From the NCBI GenBank assembly GCA_001303585.1, contig LJTT01000036.1:1-46144 (forward strand): DNA of 46,144 nucleotides. Direction: 5' to 3'. Below are positions 24,611 to 31,206 of the stretch, piece after piece. Each line of letters starts with the position of its first letter. Positions within the stretch are counted from its first letter, which is position 1. The position numbers and the translations under genes are program-made. This DNA is from Betaproteobacteria bacterium SG8_41 (GTDB lineage Bacteria > Pseudomonadota > Gammaproteobacteria > Burkholderiales > SG8-41). The notes beneath the pieces were generated by a model. It searched no databases, had not been told where the DNA came from, and saw nothing but the letters and a program-made list of their open reading frames with translations.

Positions 24611-24949
24611 TCAGCCGGGCGGCCAGCGAAACCTGCGCCCGGACAATATGTGCAAATGCAGGTGGAACACGCTTTGCCCAACCTCCGCGCCGTTGTTGAC
24701 CACCAGGCGGAAGGCATCGCCGACCCCGAGTTGCTGCGCCACACGGTTCGCGGCAAGCAGCAGGTGACCGAGCAGCGCCTGATCCGCGGCATTGGCATCG
24801 GCCAGTCGTGGAATCTCCTGCTTCGGAATCACAAGCACGTGCGTAGGCGCCTGGGGATTGATGTCGCGGAACGCGAGACACAGATCGTCCTCATACACGA
24901 TATCGGCCGGGATCTCGCGCCGGATTATCTTGCCGAATATGGTACTCAC
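24611..24949 (-). CDS. HIT family (histidine triad) protein
   Basis: A 112-residue HINT-like nucleotide-binding hydrolase. TIFGKIIRREIPADIVYEDD opens the family, HVLVIPKQEIPRLAD is the central strand-helix, and the triad HLHLHIL ends the domain, its middle or last His being the phosphoramidase nucleophile. The family hydrolyses AMP-lysine or similar phosphoramidates. The start is GTG 24949; the frame further upstream translates a repeat element. No strong ribosome site is visible. It lies downstream of the Mla-like operon on the same strand but is separated from it by a 13-bp repeat element. Confidence 0.88.
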   Translation of the reverse strand: MSTIFGKIIRREIPADIVYEDDLCLAFRDINPQAPTHVLVIPKQEIPRLADANAADQALLGHLLLAANRVAQQLGVGDAFRLVVNNGAEVGQSVFHLHLHILSGRRFRWPPG

Positions 24950-24981
24950 ATTCCGCGACTCTTCACCGATTGTCAGAAAAG

Positions 24982-25054
24982 GGTGATGAGTACTGGTGAA
25001 ACACAACCACGCGCGCGCTCTTCATCACCATTCCTCATCACCATCATTCATCAC
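24982..25054. repeat. Inverted 13-bp tandem-repeat element, copy 2
   Basis: Left: GGTGATGAGTACT then GGTGAAACACAAC; a loop; right: TCATCACCATTCC, TCATCACCATCAT and TCATCAC. The first unit is identical to that of copy 1. The TGA of the lipoprotein gene (25051-25053) lies inside the last unit, and flanking CAGAAAA / TTTTTCTG extends the inverted arms into the gene's last codons. Confidence 0.85.
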
Positions 25055-25695
25055 TTTTTCTGCCGCTGGGCGTGAAGCTGCTCGCCCGCCCATTCGAGGA
25101 GGCTCTCGATCAGCTCGTCGCTGGCCCCGGCGAAGGCGGTAACCGCGCCGGGCGCGTCGGGACTCGGCGCCGGCCGCTCGAACGAGAACGCGCGCTGCGC
25201 AACGAGCGCGCGTTCCCGCACATTTACGAGGCTCGACCGCGCGCGCACCGCTACGCGGCTCGCCCCCGGGGCGCTGAATATCTGGCTGAAATCCTCGAGC
25301 TCCACGCGAATCATGTAATCCGCCCGCGCGCCGTCATCGCCCGTCACGATGCCGCGCTGCGTCGCGGCGGCAAAATGCCCGCGCAGCCGCTGCGAGAGCA
25401 AAGCCGCCGGCGGCGCTTTCCATCGGCTCTTCGCGTAGGTTCGCAGGCGCGCGGGCTCGTCATAGACAAGGCGATAGACGATCCCCGGCCCGTCGAGCCA
25501 GGACGGCGCCGCGACATCGGGCAACAATACGGTCGCTGACAATACCGGCTGCGCGCGCTCGTGACGAGGCAGCGGCCCCAGATCGTAGCTGGCCGGCAGC
25601 TCCTGCGATGGCGGCGTCAGCGCGCAGCCCGCGAGCGCCACGGCAAAAATCACAAGCACGAGGCCGAGCGGCGTCCCGGCAGGTTTCGCGTTCAC
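25051..25695 (-). CDS. ABC-type transport auxiliary lipoprotein
   Basis: A 214-residue lipoprotein: the signal peptide ends in a lipobox LAGC (Cys24), so it should be anchored to a membrane, probably the outer one. The body matches the ABC-type transport auxiliary family (PF03886), with LLPDVAAPSWLDGPGIVYRLVYDEPARLRTYAKSRW and RADYMIRVELEDFSQIF. Such proteins pair with MlaD/MCE transporters (PqiC-type). The ATG overlaps the MlaD stop codon by 4 bp. The stop codon is embedded in a repeat element. It completes the MlaE-MlaF-MlaD-lipoprotein order. Confidence 0.87.
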   Translation of the reverse strand: MNAKPAGTPLGLVLVIFAVALAGCALTPPSQELPASYDLGPLPRHERAQPVLSATVLLPDVAAPSWLDGPGIVYRLVYDEPARLRTYAKSRWKAPPAALLSQRLRGHFAAATQRGIVTGDDGARADYMIRVELEDFSQIFSAPGASRVAVRARSSLVNVRERALVAQRAFSFERPAPSPDAPGAVTAFAGASDELIESLLEWAGEQLHAQRQKK

Positions 25696-26639
25696 TGTTT
25701 GCCTCCTTGCGGGACCGAGAAGCCTGGCTCGCCCGGACCCGGCGCCGGCGCTGGCCGGCCAAAGACGAAGCTCGCCGGGTGCTCTTCGAGCTGGGCGAGC
25801 AGCCGATCGAGCCGGCGTGAGTTGCGCGCCAGCTGCTCGATCAACGCATTAAGACGCGGTAGCGTGTCGTTCTCTGCCGCACTCGACAAGGAGACTGTGG
25901 CGCCACCTATCTGCTCGGCGCTTTTCGCGACGCGCTCGAGCGCGCCAATGCCTTCGGCCAGTTGCAAGGCCACGTCGTTGATGGTGGACAGAGCGGTGTC
26001 GGCGTGCGCCAGCACCTTGCGCGCGTCATCAGTGAGCGCCGGCAGGTTGCCGACCGCGGGCGCTGCCTGGGCGGCGAGCTTGTCGATGCGAACCGCCGCG
26101 TTCTCCAGGCTGGCGAGCGTTCGCACAAATTGCGCCTGGTTCTCGTCGCTCAGGAGCCCGTTCAGACGGTGAGCCAGGCGATTCGCGTCGGCGACCAGGT
26201 TCTGGCCCGATTCCGACAGCTCGTCGAGGAAGGACTGACGCACGGGAATGCGCCTCGCGCCCTCGGGATCCGGGGAAAGGCGTTCCGGATTGCTGCCGTC
26301 GTCGTCCAGATTGACGTAGGCGAGTCCCGTCACCCCCTGAGTGCCCAGCTGGGCGTAGGTTCCCGCCGTGATCGGAGTATCAGTGCGAACGGCGATGCGG
26401 ACGAGGATCACGCGCGAATTCTTCGGATCAAAATCGATGACTTCGACCTTGCCTACGTCGACGCCGCGGAAACGCACGAGTGCCTGCGGGTTGAGGCCGG
26501 TGACGGGATAGCGCGATTCGAGCACGTATGCGTGTTGCGCCTCTGTCTCGCCGGTCAGCCACATCGCAATGAAAACTGCGGTAGCGCCAAGCAACAGCGT
26601 GAATACACCAGCCGCAAACGCATACGCCTTGTTTTCCAT
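25692..26639 (-). CDS. MlaD/MCE-domain lipid-transport protein
   Basis: A 315-residue protein with one N-terminal transmembrane helix (AFAAGVFTLLLGATAVFIAMWLTG, residues about 5-28) and an MCE domain (YPVTGLNPQALVRFRGVDVGKVEVIDFDPKNSR, then TYAQLGTQGVTGLAYVNLDDDG). A long helical C-terminal region (residues about 150-290) follows, as in MCE proteins that form hexameric tubes carrying phospholipids across the periplasm. ATG 26639 overlies the junction with the ATPase gene (2 bp after its stop) and has GGGAGAAGA upstream. The C-terminus is Pro/Gly-rich. The transported lipid is not known. Confidence 0.9.
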   Translation of the reverse strand: MENKAYAFAAGVFTLLLGATAVFIAMWLTGETEAQHAYVLESRYPVTGLNPQALVRFRGVDVGKVEVIDFDPKNSRVILVRIAVRTDTPITAGTYAQLGTQGVTGLAYVNLDDDGSNPERLSPDPEGARRIPVRQSFLDELSESGQNLVADANRLAHRLNGLLSDENQAQFVRTLASLENAAVRIDKLAAQAAPAVGNLPALTDDARKVLAHADTALSTINDVALQLAEGIGALERVAKSAEQIGGATVSLSSAAENDTLPRLNALIEQLARNSRRLDRLLAQLEEHPASFVFGRPAPAPGPGEPGFSVPQGGKQ

Positions 26640-26641
26640 TC

Positions 26642-27451
26642 TTACGTCTTCTCCCGCGAGGCGCGATCGCCCAGGCCGAGGGTATCCCACACCGCCTCCA
26701 GCGCGCGCCGCCCGCGCTCGCCCAGAAAGAAATTGACGATGAAAGGATGCTCGCTCTGCACCACCTCGCGCAGCGTGCCTACGACTACCAGCCGCCCCCC
26801 GAACAGCACCGCGATGCGGCTGGAAAGCGCTACCAGTGTATCAAGATCGTGGGTAACCATCACCACCGTGAGGCCCAGTTCCCGCCTCAGTTCCTCGATC
26901 AGCTTGACGAAACTCTCGCTACGGTCCGGGTCAAGTCCGGCGGTCGGCTCGTCGAGAAACAGCAGCTCGGGCTCGAGCGCCAACGCGCGTGCAAGCGCAA
27001 CTCGCTTGACCATTCCGCCCGAAAGCTCCGCGGGGAGCTTGGACGCGTGATGGAATTCGATTCCCACCATCTCGAGTTTCATCAAAACCAGTTCCCGGAT
27101 GACCTCCTCGTCCAGGACCCGAAGCTCACGCAGAGGCAGCGCGACATTCTCAAAAACCGGGAGCGCCGAAAACAGCGCACCCTGCTGAAAGAGCACGCCC
27201 CACCGGTTGCGTAGCGCCTGCAGCACATCGGGCTCACACGCATGCAGGTCCTCGCCCAGCACGCGCACTGATCCGCGGTAGGGAATTTCAAGCCCGAGCA
27301 TTTGCCGCAGCAGCACGGTCTTGCCGCTCCCCGAGCCGCCAACGATCGACAGCACCTCTCCGTGCTCCACCTTCAGATCAATGCCGCGATGGACGGTCTG
27401 GCGTCCGAAACGCGTCCACAACTGCTCAACCTCGACAACGCGCTCGGTCAT
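26642..27451 (-). CDS. MlaF-like ABC transporter ATP-binding protein
   Basis: A 269-residue ATPase with Walker A GGSGSGKT, Q-loop LFQQGALF, signature LSGGMVKR, Walker B LLFLDEPTAGLD and H-loop VTHD. The LSGGM variant and the length fit the Mla/MCE subfamily. The protein should dimerise beneath the MlaE permease and power lipid transport between membranes. It starts at 27451 within a 4-bp overlap (ATGA) with the permease gene, a sign of coupled translation. A C-terminal extension past the H-loop (about 60 residues) is usual in this subfamily. Confidence 0.93.
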   Translation of the reverse strand: MTERVVEVEQLWTRFGRQTVHRGIDLKVEHGEVLSIVGGSGSGKTVLLRQMLGLEIPYRGSVRVLGEDLHACEPDVLQALRNRWGVLFQQGALFSALPVFENVALPLRELRVLDEEVIRELVLMKLEMVGIEFHHASKLPAELSGGMVKRVALARALALEPELLFLDEPTAGLDPDRSESFVKLIEELRRELGLTVVMVTHDLDTLVALSSRIAVLFGGRLVVVGTLREVVQSEHPFIVNFFLGERGRRALEAVWDTLGLGDRASREKT

Positions 27452-28587
27452 CGGAAACTGCCCACGTCGGAGAACATGACGGCAAAGACGGCGTCTACGA
27501 TGATTACGGCAGTGATTGCCATGACCACCGACTGCGTTGTACCCGCGCCCAGGCTTTCAGTATCGGGCTCGATCCGCAGCCCGAAGTGACAGGCGATCAG
27601 GGCGATCAAGGCGCCGAAGACCACGCTCTTGCCAAGCCCGAGCCAGAGGTTGGCAATCGGCACGACATCAGGCAACCGCGACAAGAAGAAGCGGTAGCTG
27701 ATCCCAAGCTCCGCCTGTGCCGCAATCATGCCGCCCAGAATCGCGACGATGTCCGTCCATAGCACGAGCAGCGGCATCGAAATGGCCAGCGCGATCATTC
27801 TCGGGAGCACCAGACGCACCGTGTGCGGAATTCCCATGACCGTCATGGCATCCAGTTCCTCGGTCACGCGCATCACCCCGAGCTGCGCCGTCATCGAGGA
27901 GCCCGAACGGCCCGCGATCAGTACGGCACAGAGCACGGGACCCAGCTCGCGGATCACGCTCACGCCAACCAAATTGATGATGTAGATGTCGGCCCCGAAC
28001 TGCTTGAGCTGCTGGGACGACAGGTAGGAGATCACCACGCCGACCAGGAAACCCAGAATCGCGGTGATGCCGAGCGCCTGGGCGCCTGTCCGGAAGACGT
28101 TCGCCGAAATCTCGCGCCAGGGGATCTCGCGCGGCCGGCGCATGAGGCCGGCCGCGTCGATCATGACCTGGCCAAGTAGCGCGGTCGCACCGAAAAGGTG
28201 ATCGAGCAATCCGATCACCTTCTGGCCGAGAGCGATCGTGGTCGCCCCCCATTCCAGCCGCGGCCGCGGCAGCGTGCGCGGCTTGGCAAGGTCGTCGAAC
28301 AACAGCTCGTGTTCAGGCTTGAGGACCAGCCGGGAAGCGCGCCGCCATCCCCATGCCCGCCATAGCAGCAGGGCCCCGACATGATCGAGGGCCGTCACCG
28401 CGCTCAAGTCCCAGCTGCAACCGGCATCGCGCGCGTACTCGGCAAGCTGCGGGCGGAGCTGGGCTACGAAGTCCGCAAGGGCTGCCAGGTTCCACGTCCC
28501 GCTGAGCTCGATCCTAGCCCCCCCGTCGTCAGCCGCCACCCTCCTTATCTGGGGCGGTGCTGGCGTCAAGACGGTAGCGTCGGACAT
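27448..28587 (-). CDS. MlaE-like permease with N-terminal STAS-like domain
   Basis: A 379-residue protein. Residues 20-100 resemble a STAS domain (RIELSGTWNLAALADFVAQL, then SWDLSAVTALDHVGALLLW), normally the separate MlaB protein. The rest is an MlaE permease with about five helices and the family EQLRALG-like and GIPH segments (ELDAMTVMGIPHTVRLVLPRMIA). Fusion of STAS and permease is known in this family. It heads the operon MlaE-MlaF-MlaD-lipoprotein. ATG 28587 has no strong ribosome site. The divergent gap to the phasin gene holds a 12-bp palindrome. Confidence 0.9.
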   Translation of the reverse strand: MSDATVLTPAPPQIRRVAADDGGARIELSGTWNLAALADFVAQLRPQLAEYARDAGCSWDLSAVTALDHVGALLLWRAWGWRRASRLVLKPEHELLFDDLAKPRTLPRPRLEWGATTIALGQKVIGLLDHLFGATALLGQVMIDAAGLMRRPREIPWREISANVFRTGAQALGITAILGFLVGVVISYLSSQQLKQFGADIYIINLVGVSVIRELGPVLCAVLIAGRSGSSMTAQLGVMRVTEELDAMTVMGIPHTVRLVLPRMIALAISMPLLVLWTDIVAILGGMIAAQAELGISYRFFLSRLPDVVPIANLWLGLGKSVVFGALIALIACHFGLRIEPDTESLGAGTTQSVVMAITAVIIVDAVFAVMFSDVGSFR

Positions 28588-28630
28588 GGCGAGTGCTTGC
28601 TTACAAGATCAGTATAGCGACGACGCGTGT

Positions 28631-28642
28631 ATATAGCTATAT
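28631..28642. promoter_or_regulatory. AT-rich 12-bp palindrome upstream of the MlaE gene
   Basis: ATATAGCTATAT is a perfect palindrome about 45 bp upstream of the MlaE start codon, near a TATACT (28611-28616 on minus) that may be a -10 element. It could be an operator; there is no direct evidence. Confidence 0.3.
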
Positions 28643-28742
28643 GATTGAAAACAGTTTTCCGTCACTTCGAGTCCTATTGTCACGGAACTCACAACGGTAC
28701 GCGAGAGATATTGCGCCGCAGAATATTTGCCTTCCCATCCCC

Positions 28743-28770
28743 TTGACATCCCCGTTTCCAAGCATATAAT
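28743..28770 (+). promoter_or_regulatory. Near-consensus sigma-70 promoter of the phasin gene
   Basis: TTGACA (28743-28748) and TATAAT (28765-28770) are both perfect consensus hexamers with a 16-bp spacer. The leader to the phasin ATG would be about 75 nt and ends in AGGAGG. Strong constitutive expression fits an abundant granule-coat protein. Confidence 0.8.
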
Positions 28771-28852
28771 TGGATTTGTGCAATGCAACATTCCGTCCCG
28801 GATGCCAATTTAGATTACTGATTTTAAATGATTTATTAGAAGGAGGTTAACG

Positions 28853-29398
28853 ATGTATCAAGCACCCGAAAACCTGGTGGAAATGAACAAGGCCAACATT
28901 GAGACTGCAATGAAGTTCGCAGGCATCGCGCTCGAAGGCGCGGAACGCATGATCGAGCTGCAGCTCAAGGCCGCAAAAGCGGCGTTTGCCGATTCTGTCG
29001 AAGGCGCGAAGGCGATCGCCTCCGTGAAGGACCTCCAGCAGTTGGCCGCCCTCAACGACAACCTTGCGCAACCTTCGATCGAGAAGGCTACAGCCTATGC
29101 GCGCAACGTTTACGACGTTGCGACGGCAACCCAGGCTGAGTTCAACAAGATCGTCGAAGAGCAGGTGGCCGAATTCAACAAACAGACGGTGGCAGCCCTC
29201 GACAAGATGGTGAAGACCGCTCCGGCCGGCTCCGAGCTCGGCATCGCGACCCTGAAGTCCTCGATTGCAGCGGTCAATTCGGCCTACGACAACCTGTCGA
29301 AGGTGGCCAAGCAGTTTACAGAAGTGACGCAGTCGAACATGGAAGCCGTCGCCAAGCAGGCAGTCAGCGGCGTGAAGAAGGCGAAGAAAGCTGCCTGA
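28853..29398 (+). CDS. phaP: Phasin family protein (PHB granule-associated)
   Basis: A 181-residue phasin of the Phasin_2 type, which coats polyhydroxybutyrate granules and limits their size. The sequence is almost all amphipathic helix (MNKANIETAMKFAGIALEGAERMIELQLKAAKAAFADS, then AEFNKIVEEQVAEFNKQTVAALDKM) without cysteine or signal peptide and ends with a basic KKAKKAA tail. Length and composition are typical for betaproteobacterial PhaP. AGGAGG sits before ATG 28853. The gene has its own strong promoter and an intrinsic terminator, so it is a single-gene transcription unit. No PHB synthase gene is in the window. Confidence 0.92.
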   Translation: MYQAPENLVEMNKANIETAMKFAGIALEGAERMIELQLKAAKAAFADSVEGAKAIASVKDLQQLAALNDNLAQPSIEKATAYARNVYDVATATQAEFNKIVEEQVAEFNKQTVAALDKMVKTAPAGSELGIATLKSSIAAVNSAYDNLSKVAKQFTEVTQSNMEAVAKQAVSGVKKAKKAA

Positions 29399-29422
29399 GT
29401 CGGCTCCCTTTCCCAGCAAATG

Positions 29423-29454
29423 AAAGCCCCCGGGTTCGCCCGGGGGCTTTTGCT
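29423..29454 (+). terminator. Intrinsic terminator of the phasin gene
   Basis: A perfect 12-bp stem (AAAGCCCCCGGG / CCCGGGGGCTTT) with a TTCG loop, followed by TTGCTTTG, 25 bp after the phasin stop codon. Confidence 0.92.
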
Positions 29455-29494
29455 TTGTGCGGGGCTGGATGCCCCTTGAAAAAGATCAAAATGC

Positions 29495-29615
29495 AGCGCT
29501 CGATGAACGCTGATAAAGCGGTAAACGGTAGTCGGCGAACGGGGAGATCAGCGTGTTTTTTCGGTCTTACCGGTTACTGTTCACCCGCTGCTATCGGCAT
29601 CTATCTGCGGCCGAC
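29495..29615. repeat. Inverted arms of GATGAACGC/ATCTGCGG type
   Basis: The left arm (29495-29525) has gctcgatgaacgctgataaa; the right arm (29591-29615) has ctatcggcatctatctgcgg. They resemble the arms at 15082-15233 but are more degraded. The element lies between the phasin terminator and the molybdopterin-binding gene. Confidence 0.5.
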
Positions 29616-29640
29616 ATTGTTTTTCTTTTTCCGGCACGGT

Positions 29641-30405
29641 CTACAAAGAAGGCTGCGCCGGATCGGACCACCGAAAGCCGAGCGCGGACACCCCTTCCTT
29701 GAGCGACGCGATCGCTGCATTCACCTCGTCAGGCACGCCGCGTACGCCGAGCTCGATATGGCGGTCGTTTGGATCGATTCGCGGCAAGCTGAACACCTTG
29801 ACCCGGCGGTAGCGCGCCAGGCACTGGTTCATCAGGGTGATCAGCTGACTCTCGCCGGCGCCGCGCACCAGAATCGAGGATTCGGTGACACTTCCCGGCG
29901 CAAACAGCTCTGCGTAGTGCGTGTCCAGCACCCACTCCATCATCGGCCAAGCCATCTCGGGAAAGCCCGGGAAGAAATGGTGTCGGCCCACGCTGAAGCC
30001 GGGAATTCGGTTGTAGGGATTGGGGATGATATCCGCTCCTGCAGGAAACTCACCCATGGCAAGGCGCTGCGGGGTGGCGCCAACCGGGTCGTTGACGAAG
30101 CGCGCCCTGATCTCGGCCTCTGCCTGTGGGTGCAGGCGCAGCTCGACTGCAGCGGCCCGGGCCGCGCACTGCCGCGTGTGATCGTCCGGCGTGGCGCCGA
30201 TACCGCCGAAGCTCAATACCGCGTCGGAGCCAGCCAAAGTTCGGCGCAGGGTCTCTGTGATGAGCTCCGTATCATCCCCCAGATAATGCGCCCAGCCAAG
30301 CTGCAGACCGCGCATGCGCAAAGTCTCGATGACACGGTTGAGATGCTTGTCCTGACGTTTTCCGCTCAGGATCTCGTCGCCGATGATAATCGCCCCAAAC
30401 TGCAT
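29641..30405 (-). CDS. Molybdopterin-binding (CinA/MoeA-like) protein
   Basis: A 254-residue protein with a MoCF-biosynthesis (molybdopterin-binding) domain: FGAIIIGDEILSGKRQDKHL, then DAVLSFGGIGATPDDHTRQ with the SFGGIGxTxDD signature, then GFSVGRHHFFPGFPEMAWPMM. This is the short stand-alone form related to the N-terminal part of CinA, lacking the amidase domain. Its precise reaction is unknown. ATG 30405 is used; six codons further upstream reach a TTG that belongs to the repeat array. No clear ribosome site is visible, and the array begins 12 bp from the ATG. The CBS gene lies upstream on the same strand. Confidence 0.85.
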   Translation of the reverse strand: MQFGAIIIGDEILSGKRQDKHLNRVIETLRMRGLQLGWAHYLGDDTELITETLRRTLAGSDAVLSFGGIGATPDDHTRQCAARAAAVELRLHPQAEAEIRARFVNDPVGATPQRLAMGEFPAGADIIPNPYNRIPGFSVGRHHFFPGFPEMAWPMMEWVLDTHYAELFAPGSVTESSILVRGAGESQLITLMNQCLARYRRVKVFSLPRIDPNDRHIELGVRGVPDEVNAAIASLKEGVSALGFRWSDPAQPSL

Positions 30406-30417
30406 CGCGCTACACGT

Positions 30418-30516
30418 GTTCAAGGTTCAAAGTTCAGAGTTGAAAGAGCCATCGATCCGCACAAGGGCGCGAGACACCACGCTCGAACGTTGAACACGGA
30501 ACATTGAACCCGGAAC
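30418..30516. repeat. Inverted pair of GTTCNNN heptad arrays
   Basis: Left arm on plus from 30418: GTTCAAG, GTTCAAA, GTTCAGA, GTTGAAA. Right arm on minus from 30516: GTTCCGG, GTTCAAT, GTTCCGT, GTTCAAC, GTTCGAG, all exactly 7 bp apart. The right-arm units repeat those of the array at 6879-6962. Confidence 0.85.
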
Positions 30517-30547
30517 GCTGATTGTCGCGCTCGCGCGACAATCAGCG
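30516..30547. terminator. Perfect palindrome spanning the CBS gene stop codon
   Basis: Arms of 15 bp (30516-30530 and 30533-30547; left arm cgctgattgtcgcgc) flank a 2-base centre. The TGA of the CBS gene (30542-30544) lies in one arm. There is no T run. The arrangement copies that at 6979-7002, again next to a GTTCNNN array. Confidence 0.55.
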
Positions 30548-30970
30548 ATGAATATAGGATTCGAGCTCCTTGATCGTCTGTTCCTTATCGGCGATGACCT
30601 CCTTGACAAGATCGCCGATCGAGAGCAAACCGATCAGCCGCTCACCCTCAGTCACCGGCAGGTGGCGAACGCGCCTGGTCGTCATGAGCGCCATGCATTC
30701 TTCCACCGTTTGCGACGGCGGAACGGTCAGAACCTTGTCAGTCATGATCTCGCGCACCGGAATATCGTGCGAGGATTTCCCCAACAGAATCACCTTTCGC
30801 GCGTAATCCCGCTCCGAGAGGATCCCCGCAAGCTTGCCGTTGTCGACCACCACGAGGGCCCCTATTTCCTTCTCGGCCATCAACTTGAGCGCATCGATAA
30901 CGCGGGCGTCCGGGGCGATGGTATGGACCCCGCCACCCTTGGCCTGAACCAGTTGCCTAACCGTCTTCAT
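30542..30970 (-). CDS. Tandem CBS-domain protein
   Basis: A 142-residue protein made of two CBS domains: VIDALKLMAEKEIGALVVVDNGKLAGILSERDYARKVILLG (residues about 24-64) and VREIMTDKVLTVPPSQTVEECMALMTTRRVRHLPVTEGERLIGLLSIGDLVKEVI (about 72-126). Paired CBS domains form a Bateman module that binds adenine nucleotides and regulates partner proteins; no partner domain is fused here. GGAGGAG lies 7 nt before ATG 30970. A 14-bp palindrome about 50 bp upstream could be an operator. Confidence 0.92.
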   Translation of the reverse strand: MKTVRQLVQAKGGGVHTIAPDARVIDALKLMAEKEIGALVVVDNGKLAGILSERDYARKVILLGKSSHDIPVREIMTDKVLTVPPSQTVEECMALMTTRRVRHLPVTEGERLIGLLSIGDLVKEVIADKEQTIKELESYIHR

Positions 30971-31020
30971 CGCAAACTCCTCCTCTTCCCCCGGCGGGTG
31001 ATTTGTTTTGAGGCCAGTGT

Positions 31021-31034
31021 AGCCAAATTTGGCT
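31021..31034. promoter_or_regulatory. 14-bp palindrome upstream of the CBS gene
   Basis: AGCCAAATTTGGCT is a perfect palindrome about 50 bp upstream of the CBS-protein start codon, the size and symmetry of an operator for a dimeric regulator. Confidence 0.4.
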
Positions 31035-31056
31035 CATGGATAAAGCTGCGGCCGCC

Positions 31057-31161
31057 AGAGGAGATTACTGGCGATTGGAGCTGGCGATGATTGCCGGTGA
31101 TCTACAACCATGTGCGCGCTGTTCATCACCATCCTTCATCACCACTAATCATCACTTCATT
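31057..31161. repeat. Inverted 13-bp tandem-repeat element, copy 3
   Basis: 13-bp units run from 31057: GGCGATTGGAGCT (31070), GGCGATGATTGCC (31083), GGTGATCTACAAC (31096). After the loop come TCATCACCATCCT (31123), TCATCACCACTAA and TCATCACTTCATT. The loop region (acaaccatgtgcgcgctgtt) matches copy 2 (acaaccacgcgcgcgctctt) at almost every base. Confidence 0.85.
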
Positions 31162-31206
31162 TGTATCGCGAGTGGCAGATGACATTCCCCAATCGCGGGG
31201 CGTGCG

